DNA of 6,465 nucleotides from Planctomycetota bacterium (lineage in GTDB: Bacteria; Planctomycetota; Planctomycetia; Pirellulales; Pirellulaceae). The stretch lies in contig JAJSAJ010000582.1 of NCBI GenBank assembly GCA_024274855.1, positions 1-6,465 on the forward strand. The letters are read 5' to 3'. The notes beneath the pieces are model-generated. The model saw nothing but the letters and a program-made list of their open reading frames with translations. It ran no database searches and was not told the origin of the DNA. Below are positions 1-4,862 of this stretch, one piece after another; position 1 is the stretch's first letter, and the number at the start of each line of letters is the position of its first letter. Both the position numbers and the translations under genes were made by a program.

Positions 1-1
1 A

Positions 2-17
2 CGGGGCGGAAGCCCCG
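2..17. repeat. GC-rich hairpin with GGAA loop
   Basis: A perfect inverted repeat, CGGGGC and GCCCCG, is separated by the four bases GGAA. On the minus strand it lies about 190 bases beyond the stop of the gene ending at 205, so it could be a transcription terminator for that gene. The bases that would form the U-tract lie outside the window, so this cannot be judged. Confidence 0.3.
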
Positions 18-113
18 AAAACAACACCGGCGGGCAACCATCCGTCTCTGCATGCTGGTCCCATCCAACGATCGCTGAAAGTTGACTCAAGGCGAGCAAG
101 TTTCGACCTTTAA
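3..113 (+). CDS. Possible 3' end of a gene entering from the left edge
   Basis: A + strand frame is open from the first complete codon at position 3 to a TAA at 111-113, giving about 36 residues that end in RRASFDL. There is no start inside the window, so if real it is the C-terminal tail of a gene that converges on the minus-strand gene ending at 205. The residues match no family I know. An open frame of 36 codons is common by chance at this base composition, and a second + frame is open for almost as long, so support is weak. Confidence 0.2.
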   Translation, partial: GAEAPKTTPAGNHPSLHAGPIQRSLKVDSRRASFDL

Positions 114-204
114 GTAAACTAACGTAGCTTACGCAGAACCACCTGACGCGATGTTTTACGCGGTTTGCCACCCATCCCGCCGAGCCCCCCCCCTACGGTC
201 CCGA

Positions 205-822
205 TCAGTTGTTCGACCAGCCCTCCCACGCCTCCTCGTCCGTATCGTCCCACGGCCAAGGAGCACGAACGACAGCCACCAGTTGCTGATCAATCCACCC
301 TCGTCGATCACCCGCTATATTCCACCCGGCAATGCGTTGACACTCGACCCGATCGTACCAATCACCAAGTTCCGCATAATCCGGGAAAATGTCATACACG
401 ACCGGCTGTTCGGACGAAATGACCGGCAGAGGCAAGTTGGTGAGTCGTTCCAGATCCAACCGGCGAACGTCGATTGAAGCCGAGTCGAATCCTGTCACAT
501 AACTGGTTCCCTCATAAACCACGTCAGTCTGTACCAGTTCAGACGGTAAATCGGACCATGTATCGGCGGTGAACACCAGACAATGCTCCCGGCAGATCCC
601 AACCGCCACACCCTGCAGGGCCCGCCGTCGGATCACAGCGGCAACCAGTGCATCCAGCTCGTTCGGTGCCAAGGGCCGATCGCCCGATTGCGCATAGACA
701 TTTGCCGCCTCAGCAAACGTGACCGGCAGCTTGCCCAACATGGTCACCAGCAGACGTTCTAACCTATCCCAGATTGGCCCCCCCCCGTCATGCGTAGCAT
801 TACGTCGCGTCATTATCCGCAT
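205..822 (-). CDS. Hypothetical protein overlapping the sigma factor gene
   Basis: A 205-residue protein of unknown function. I recognise no domain. It has no signal peptide and no stretch hydrophobic enough for a membrane helix, so it is probably cytosolic. Residues 16-75 look helical and charged. The last 20 residues are acidic and tryptophan-rich (W189, W191, W199, W202, with DDTDEE between). I chose the ATG at 822 because GGGA lies five bases upstream; ATG 813 is the alternative, and longer starts up to 957 would run deep inside the sigma gene. The start lies 23 bases before the end of the sigma stop codon, which suggests translational coupling and a shared transcript. Its position makes a role in modulating the sigma factor possible, but it lacks the membrane helix and zinc motif of common anti-sigma factors. 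Codons 13-15 are GGG GGG GGG, part of a nine-G tract. Confidence 0.75.
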   Translation of the reverse strand: MRIMTRRNATHDGGGPIWDRLERLLVTMLGKLPVTFAEAANVYAQSGDRPLAPNELDALVAAVIRRRALQGVAVGICREHCLVFTADTWSDLPSELVQTDVVYEGTSYVTGFDSASIDVRRLDLERLTNLPLPVISSEQPVVYDIFPDYAELGDWYDRVECQRIAGWNIAGDRRGWIDQQLVAVVRAPWPWDDTDEEAWEGWSNN

Positions 823-1402
823 CTCGATCCCATAATTCAGGCCATTTTCGACCAAGGATTTCCAACAACCGCAAACGTGCCCGCCGTCGGGCCGCATAGA
901 TGGACCCTTCGGTCGTGTCGAAACACTCCGCCAGTCGCGTAGCACACGCAGTACCACACGCGTCCAAATCTGCTTGGATCACACCACGTTCCAACGGCGA
1001 TAACGCATCCAACGCATCATGAACCGCGTCCAGCCGTTCATGATCCATCAAGTTTTCCAACGGTGACGAGGTGGGATCTGCAAACTCCCAATCACCAACG
1101 GGCACCTCCATCACACCGCGAGACGCCCCCTTGCGCAGCACATCGATCGCTATCCGATTGGCCAGAAACAATAGCCAGCCACCCGGGCGTCCACGCTCCG
1201 GATCGAATGTGTCGAGCAGCTTTAGCACGGCATCGACCAACACATCATGAATCTCCGAATCACGAAGTGATGGAAAGCGACGGCGCAAATGAGCACGTAC
1301 TGGGCCACCATGATGCTGCAGCAAGAGCGCGACAGCCTGTTGATCTCCCGTGCAAATCAACCGAACCAAAAAGCGATCGTCCGGATCATCCAACTGGCAC
1401 AT
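800..1402 (-). CDS. ECF-type sigma-70 family RNA polymerase sigma factor
   Basis: A 200-residue sigma factor that would direct RNA polymerase to a specific promoter set. Region 2 spans about residues 11-92; GGWLLFLANRIAIDVLRK at 74-91 corresponds to the 2.3/2.4 helix that melts and reads the -10 element. A linker at 93-120 leads to region 4 at about 121-183. There LSPLERGVIQADL precedes a helix-turn-helix (ATRLAECFDTTEGSIYAARR, residues 154-173) for -35 recognition, followed by the usual basic RARLRLLEIL tail. Regions 1 and 3 are absent, as in ECF sigmas. The start is ATG 1402, with CGGAG five bases upstream; an in-frame TTG at 1441 adds 13 residues, but no ribosome-binding site is visible for it. 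The downstream gene overlaps the stop. The family is clear; the ECF subgroup and target genes cannot be told from sequence alone. Confidence 0.92.
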   Translation of the reverse strand: MCQLDDPDDRFLVRLICTGDQQAVALLLQHHGGPVRAHLRRRFPSLRDSEIHDVLVDAVLKLLDTFDPERGRPGGWLLFLANRIAIDVLRKGASRGVMEVPVGDWEFADPTSSPLENLMDHERLDAVHDALDALSPLERGVIQADLDACGTACATRLAECFDTTEGSIYAARRRARLRLLEILGRKWPELWDRDADNDAT

Positions 1403-1446
1403 CGCCGCTCCGTCAACCCCAGGGCTGCACGACCCATTCAAAGCCG

Positions 1447-1458
1447 CGGGCTAGCCCG
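1447..1458. promoter_or_regulatory. Perfect palindrome CGGGCTAGCCCG
   Basis: A 12-base perfect palindrome that falls at the predicted transcription start of the sigma gene. It could be an operator or one copy of a palindrome dispersed through the genome. From memory, similar GGGCTAGCCC sequences are common in Rhodopirellula-type genomes; I cannot confirm that here. Confidence 0.4.
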
Positions 1459-1463
1459 TTCAT

Positions 1464-1491
1464 AAGTTACAATACGTGACTGCCCGGACAA
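1464..1491 (-). promoter_or_regulatory. Possible promoter of the sigma factor gene
   Basis: On the minus strand TTGTCC (1491-1486) and TAACTT (1469-1464) are spaced by 16 bases and resemble housekeeping -35 and -10 elements. Transcription would begin near 1457, giving a leader of about 55 bases before the ATG at 1402. The match is moderate and unproven. Confidence 0.25.
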
Positions 1492-1521
1492 ATCTGACTG
1501 GCAATTTCGTAATATTTTGGC

Positions 1522-1553
1522 CGTCCGGCAAAATGTGCTAAACGGGCCGGACG
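1522..1553. repeat. Hairpin with 8-bp GC-rich stem
   Basis: CGTCCGGC (1522-1529) and GCCGGACG (1546-1553) form a perfect 8-bp stem around a 16-base loop. On the + strand TCTTTTCTT follows directly, the layout of an intrinsic terminator, although no + strand gene ends nearby. On the minus strand no U-tract follows, so it would be a structured leader or spacer element upstream of the sigma gene. Confidence 0.45.
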
Positions 1554-1606
1554 TCTTTTCTTCCACGTGCCAAATTCACACGGTTCCGGGCCCGCTTCAC
1601 CGGCGG

Positions 1607-1626
1607 AAAAGAGCCCACCCTCTTTT
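1607..1626 (-). terminator. Possible weak terminator after the SecA-like gene
   Basis: AAAAGAG (1607-1613) and CTCTTTT (1620-1626) pair around the six-base loop CCCACC. Transcripts on the minus strand reach it about 130 bases after the SecA-like stop and would end the hairpin in CUCUUUU. The stem is A/U-rich and its U-tract lies inside it, so activity is doubtful. It is nearly symmetric and could act in both directions. Confidence 0.3.
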
Positions 1627-1753
1627 TTGGCGTTACCGCAACGTCAAACGGCTGAACAGTCGCACAATTTCAATACGACGCGGCACGCGGTGTGACTACG
1701 GGAAGCCGAGACCAGTTGGAAAGCTACGGACAATGGGCAAACAGAACAGAAAA

Positions 1754-3715
1754 CTACTGGTCGGCCGTGTCCAGGAACGGATCTTGCCCCATTTCCCGCT
1801 GCATTTTTTTGCGTTCTTTTTCATGGTGCAACAACATATTCCTGTCTCGCAGATGCTGTCGTTCCACTTTGCGCTGTGCCCGTCGAAAAAACCGCGCGTA
1901 GTGATCCATCGCTCCGGCCACTTTCTCGCCGGCCGCCTCAACTTTATCGGCTGTCTCAGGTCCAAATGCACTTCGAATAATCTCGTCATCCAAGGCCAGG
2001 TATTGCCGGTAGGTTCCAGGATCTCCCTGGCGGCCGCATCGGCCATAGAGTTGACGATCGATACGAGCCGCATCGTGCATTTCCGTACAAATCACCTGCA
2101 GCCCTCCAATATCCGCCACGCCGGCAGCCAGCTTAATGTCGGTCCCTCGTCCCGCCATATTCGTCGCAACCGTCACGGTCCCACGCTCGCCAGCCCGTGC
2201 AACAATATCCGCCTCCTTGGCAATCTCATTCGCATTCAACACTCGGTGGTCAATCCCCGCTTCCTGCAAGAGCCCGGCCAACGTCTCGGATTTGTAAATG
2301 GACCGCGTTCCGATCAGGACGGGACGGCCCGTCGTATGAAGCAGCCGGATCTCGTCGACGATCGCCTCCCATTTTCGCTGACTGGTTCCAAATACGCGTG
2401 TCGGCTGTCGCTCACGGCGCACAGGCCGATTGGTCGGAATCCGGACCACACGCGTCCGATAGATTTTTCGAAACTCATGCGCTGAACTGAGAGCCGTTCC
2501 CGTCATACCGGCCAGATAGCGATACCGGAGAAAGAGATCCTGAATTGTAATTCGGGCAGCTTGCCCGGTGGGCACCGTCACTTCAACGCCCTGCTTGGCC
2601 TCAATCGCCTGATGGATGCCATCTCGCCATTTCCGCCCCTCGGCCAAACGCCCGGTGAACTCGTCCACAATGACAATTTCCCCGTCTTGGACAACGTATT
2701 GACGGTCCAGATGAAAATCGCGATGGACCTTGATCGCTCGCTCCATGTACTGGTACATGTCGATCAAGCCGACACCACGCAAAATATCCGGCTGGGGAAG
2801 TGACCGCACTTTCTGGCGACCCTCTACCGTCAACTCGACCTTTCTCGTGTCGTGTTCGTAGTCGTAATCCTCGTCCTCCTCGAACTGAGGTGCATGCTCG
2901 GCCGCCCACTGGTACGTCGCGACGACCTGCTGCACAGCTTTCTCGCCAAGCGAGCCGATGATCAACGGAGTTCGTGCTTCGTCGATCAGAATGCTATCTG
3001 CCTCGTCCACCAATGCGAAATGGGCCAAACGCTGCACGGGCTGCTCACCCGAATCATCCCACCGTTGACTGCTGCCGTCACCAAGAAAATCGCTCTGTGA
3101 ACGTCCCATTCTCCGCAATAACAATCGATCGCGCAGGAAATCAAAACCGAACTCCTTGGCCGTACCATACGTGATGTCACATCCATAGGCGCGGCGACGC
3201 TGGTCCTGTGAATCTGGGGTCTGAATCACGCCGACGGTCAGTCCCAGCCGTTCGTAGATCGGACCCATCGTTGCGGCATCACGCGCAGCCAAATAGTCAT
3301 TGACGGTCGCAAGGTGACACCCTTTGCCCATCAAAGCGTGCAAGTACATCGGCAACGTCGCCGTAAGCGTCTTGCCTTCCCCCGTATCCATCTCGGCAAT
3401 ACAACCGTGGAAGAGTGCAATCCCCCCAAGAATCTGCACATCAAAATGCCGCATTTTCAGCGTTCGTGTCGCCGCCTCACGTACCAGCGCAAAACCTTCC
3501 GACAACAACCGCTCGAGCTTCTCGCCACTCTTAGCACGAAATCGCAACGATAGACTGCATTTTCGCAACTCGCGGTCACTTAGCTCCTTGAAATGGCTCT
3601 CGAGCCGGTCGATTTCATGGACATGACTCCACCAGCTTGCCGGCGGACGATGACGCGCTAAGCTGACAATCGATCCGATTCCTAACAGACCACGCATCCG
3701 TTTCCCAACCGTCAT
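1754..3715 (-). CDS. Truncated SecA-family ATPase (SecA paralogue)
   Basis: A 653-residue SecA-type DEAD-box motor; housekeeping SecA is about 800-950 residues. Visible in order: MRHFDVQ with Walker A DTGEGKT (110-116), TYGTAKEFGFDFLRD, Walker B VDEADS followed by ILIDEARTPLIIG (236-254), a preprotein cross-linking region up to about 350, DEFTGR (351-356), AGMTGTA (402-408), TNRP, then the second nucleotide-binding fold with ATNMAGRGTDI (517-527) and the arginine-finger motif GRCGRQGDPG (558-567). Catalytic residues look intact. The protein stops soon after AQRKVE (613-618), the start of the long scaffold helix. The helical wing, two-helix finger and zinc-binding C-tail are therefore absent. 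There is no frameshift sign: the frame is clean to a TAG. I chose ATG 3715 because GAGGA lies eight bases upstream; ATG 3733 and GTG 3739 are alternatives. A cytosolic ATPase acting on exported proteins is likely, but full translocase activity is doubtful. I withhold the symbol secA because a full-length housekeeping copy is expected elsewhere. Confidence 0.93.
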   Translation of the reverse strand: MTVGKRMRGLLGIGSIVSLARHRPPASWWSHVHEIDRLESHFKELSDRELRKCSLSLRFRAKSGEKLERLLSEGFALVREAATRTLKMRHFDVQILGGIALFHGCIAEMDTGEGKTLTATLPMYLHALMGKGCHLATVNDYLAARDAATMGPIYERLGLTVGVIQTPDSQDQRRRAYGCDITYGTAKEFGFDFLRDRLLLRRMGRSQSDFLGDGSSQRWDDSGEQPVQRLAHFALVDEADSILIDEARTPLIIGSLGEKAVQQVVATYQWAAEHAPQFEEDEDYDYEHDTRKVELTVEGRQKVRSLPQPDILRGVGLIDMYQYMERAIKVHRDFHLDRQYVVQDGEIVIVDEFTGRLAEGRKWRDGIHQAIEAKQGVEVTVPTGQAARITIQDLFLRYRYLAGMTGTALSSAHEFRKIYRTRVVRIPTNRPVRRERQPTRVFGTSQRKWEAIVDEIRLLHTTGRPVLIGTRSIYKSETLAGLLQEAGIDHRVLNANEIAKEADIVARAGERGTVTVATNMAGRGTDIKLAAGVADIGGLQVICTEMHDAARIDRQLYGRCGRQGDPGTYRQYLALDDEIIRSAFGPETADKVEAAGEKVAGAMDHYARFFRRAQRKVERQHLRDRNMLLHHEKERKKMQREMGQDPFLDTADQ

Positions 3716-3728
3716 GTCCGGTATCCTC
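3708..3728 (-). promoter_or_regulatory. Ribosome-binding site that decides the SecA-like start
   Basis: On the minus strand ACGAGGATACCGGACATG places GAGGA eight bases before the ATG at 3715. The competing starts have weaker signals: GTG 3739 has only GGA five bases upstream, and ATG 3733 has nothing at the right distance. Confidence 0.5.
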
Positions 3729-3754
3729 GTCATGCTCACGATGTTCCAATCCGC

Positions 3755-3782
3755 ATCTTAGCCTAAGGCAGCAGGCCCGCAA
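3755..3782 (-). promoter_or_regulatory. Possible promoter of the SecA-like gene
   Basis: On the minus strand TTGCGG (3782-3777) and TAAGAT (3760-3755) are spaced by 16 bases. Transcription would start near 3748, leaving a leader of about 33 bases before ATG 3715 that contains the GAGGA ribosome-binding site. This placement favours ATG 3715 over GTG 3739. The -10 overlaps the small palindrome CTTAG-C-CTAAG (3757-3767). The match to consensus is modest. Confidence 0.28.
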
Positions 3783-4015
3783 CCAGCTAGACAACATGCC
3801 CGCACCGGACACGCGTCACAGACCGAGACTCCAGTCCTTGAAATCCGATAGCACAAAGCAGAACGGGACCTGAACAACAACAGCCTTGGGGATGTGCGAC
3901 GGATCCGTACCCGACACACAAACACAACGCCCCGAGGCTTGAGTGTTAAATTTCAACTCTTTAGCCGTCTGCAGTAGGATTTGTATCTCACTGCTGTTTT
4001 TTGGGTTGATCGACC

Positions 4016-4036
4016 CCAACGGCCTTGTGCCGTTGG
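4016..4036. repeat. Inverted repeat CCAACGGC / GCCGTTGG
   Basis: An 8-bp perfect stem (4016-4023 and 4029-4036) closes a five-base loop CTTGT. It lies after a T-run (GTTTTTTGGG) in the intergenic region. It resembles a dispersed palindromic element more than a terminator, since no gene ends here and no T-tract follows on the + strand. Confidence 0.55.
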
Positions 4037-4083
4037 TGAGCGAGTCTCTTGAGCTAAGAGCAACATGTCACTCCAAAGCCCCC

Positions 4084-4120
4084 GCTCCCTCCCCGCCGCT
4101 TTTGGCGGCTGGGAGGGAGC
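4084..4120. repeat. Long hairpin with 16-position stem
   Basis: GCTCCCTCCC (4084-4093) pairs with GGGAGGGAGC (4111-4120). After one C/T mismatch, GCCGC (4095-4099) pairs with GCGGC (4105-4109) around the loop TTTTG. It is among the strongest structures in the window. No gene ends beside it, so a repetitive palindromic element is more likely than a terminator. Confidence 0.65.
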
Positions 4121-4216
4121 AGGGAAGGGAGGCCTTGATCGCAATCCGGTCCAGCAGCAGGCAAACAGGTCCCGGCTGCAGTTCCAAACCTCTTGTAGCG
4201 TCCGGGATTACGCCAT

Positions 4217-4237
4217 GTCCCGCTCGGCAAGCGGGAC
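4217..4237. repeat. Palindromic repeat, copy 1 (GTCCCGCT-N5-AGCGGGAC)
   Basis: The stem halves GTCCCGCT (4217-4224) and AGCGGGAC (4230-4237) flank the loop CGGCA. The same halves and spacing recur at 6192-6212 with a different loop. Conserved stems with a variable loop suggest a family of dispersed palindromes. Confidence 0.6.
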
Positions 4238-4308
4238 CTACCTGGACCACCTTACGATCAATGCAGGGAAGGGACATTTCACCACATCGCGCTAGCTCAC
4301 GAAACTTA

Positions 4309-4321
4309 TTCACCCATGGGG
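4309..4321. repeat. Short repeat TTCACCCATGGGG, copy 1
   Basis: This 13-base sequence, which includes the palindrome CCCATGGG, recurs exactly at 6329-6341. In each case it lies about 75-120 bases downstream of a GTCCCGCT-N5-AGCGGGAC palindrome, so the two may be parts of one larger repeated unit. Confidence 0.5.
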
Positions 4322-4328
4322 GTCCCTT

Positions 4329-4341
4329 GAGAACCGTTCTC
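4329..4341. promoter_or_regulatory. Operator-like inverted repeat GAGAAC-C-GTTCTC
   Basis: Two perfect 6-base half-sites flank one base. This is the shape of a site for a dimeric regulator, although a short loopless palindrome can also arise by chance. It lies about 450 bases from the BBP7 start and 610 from the SecA-like start, far for a simple operator. Confidence 0.25.
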
Positions 4342-4679
4342 CTCCATTTGGCTAAAGCGTTGCTTAAATTCTAACTTCTTATTCCGCACTCCGCGCAGAA
4401 CAGACATGCAATCTGTCTTCGGATTACCCTGCGTGCGACAAACAACGCCGACCGCCCGATTAACCCTAAGTCTCCACTCCGCCCAAAACGCTCTTTCCCG
4501 CGTTCTATTTGCGATTTAACTTGCCTTTTCCCGACGTTGCGCGGTTTCACCACACAATTGATTTAACCGCTACACTCCCAATTGCCGACATAACCAAACG
4601 ACAGAACGTCGTACGAAGAAGACGTCGCAATGACAGCGATGGATTAAACAGCGTGTTTTAGTCAGATCGGGATAGTTAC

Positions 4680-4707
4680 AAAGACTTTAATGGGCTTTCT
4701 AGTCTTT
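4680..4707 (+). repeat. Possible leader hairpin upstream of the BBP7 gene
   Basis: AAAGACT (4680-4686) and AGTCTTT (4701-4707) form a 7-bp stem with a 14-base loop. TCAGA (4662-4666) and TCTGA (4707-4711) could add an outer helix across a bulge, sharing one base. If the BBP7 transcript starts upstream of 4660 this would be a structure in its 5' leader. No known riboswitch class is apparent. Confidence 0.25.
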
Positions 4708-4787
4708 CTGATTGTTTCGCTGGTACATGCCGATTTCTTCTTTCGTGGGTGCTTTTGACATTTGTAACGAGCCGGCGAGCTTTCATC

Positions 4788-4862
4788 ATGATTCCACGTT
4801 TAACGATTATTGCTATCGTAGCTGCCACAGTTGGACTCAACGGCAACCTTGTGATGGCTCAA
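4788..4862 (+). other. Signal peptide of the BBP7 protein
   Basis: The first 24-25 residues have a basic start (R4), a hydrophobic core TIIAIVAATVGL and an Ala at the -1 position (VMA-Q), the pattern of a Sec signal peptide cut by signal peptidase I. No lipobox cysteine is present. Confidence 0.8.

Larger units (their letters stand above)
1403..1753. other. Intergenic region between SecA-like and sigma genes
   Basis: A stretch of 351 bases with no convincing gene on either strand. It is bounded by the stop of the SecA-like gene (1754) and the start of the sigma gene (1402), both on the minus strand. It contains a possible sigma-gene promoter (1464-1491), a perfect palindrome (1447-1458), a GC-rich hairpin (1522-1553) and an A/T-stemmed hairpin (1607-1626). 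These suggest that transcription stops after the SecA-like gene and restarts for the sigma gene. Confidence 0.6.
3783..4787. other. Divergent intergenic region with clustered palindromes
   Basis: About 1 kb separates the divergently transcribed SecA-like and BBP7 genes, with no convincing gene. Short open frames on both strands lack good starts, ribosome-binding sites and recognisable products. The central part (about 4016-4341) is crowded with inverted repeats, annotated separately. The part from about 4340 to 4787 is poorer in G+C and would hold the BBP7 promoter and leader. It includes the direct repeat GATTTAAC (4513-4520 and 4560-4567) and two CAATTG sites, but I could not pick a convincing -35/-10 pair. 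Confidence 0.6.

Noticed and set aside
82..120. TTGACT at 82-87 as a promoter
   Set aside because: No -10-like hexamer at 16-18 bases spacing and no + strand gene begins downstream.
114..132. GTAAACTA-ACG-TAGCTTAC hairpin as a terminator
   Set aside because: The stem is A/T-rich with a mismatch and has no T-tract on either strand; too weak to call.
823..957. Longer N-terminus for the unknown gene, starting at 957
   Set aside because: It would overlap the sigma factor by about 150 bases, including its helix-turn-helix, whereas ATG 822 has a ribosome-binding site and a normal short overlap.
1517..2485. A 322-codon + strand open frame antisense to the 3' half of the SecA-like gene
   Set aside because: It lies opposite a protein with unmistakable SecA motifs, has no recognisable domain, and its composition (many Arg, His, Pro, Ser) is typical of an antisense shadow.
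3816..4019. Minus-strand frame of 67 codons in the divergent intergenic region
   Set aside because: The residues look fairly protein-like, but the only start is TTG, the start lies in the arm of the 4016-4036 hairpin, and no family is recognisable. It could be a decayed fragment; evidence is too thin to call.
4068..4313. Minus-strand frame of 81 codons across the palindromes
   Set aside because: It starts with GTG and reads straight through the repeat palindromes (GPACRAGHG is simply the translation of the GTCCCGCT hairpin), so it is a by-product of repeats.
3943..4374. A 143-codon + strand frame in the same region
   Set aside because: It crosses three hairpins, has no ribosome-binding site and gives a low-information Ser/Arg/Pro-rich product.
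4371..4553. Minus-strand frame of 60 codons upstream of the BBP7 gene
   Set aside because: Arg-rich with no recognisable features and no ribosome-binding site of note.
4755..4760. TTGACA as a -35 element for the BBP7 gene
   Set aside because: The -10 position 17 bases downstream reads AGCTTT and lies almost on the start codon, leaving no room for a leader.
4749..4787. GTG start at 4749 for the BBP7 protein
   Set aside because: It would put 13 residues ahead of a clean signal peptide; ATG 4788 begins the signal peptide properly.
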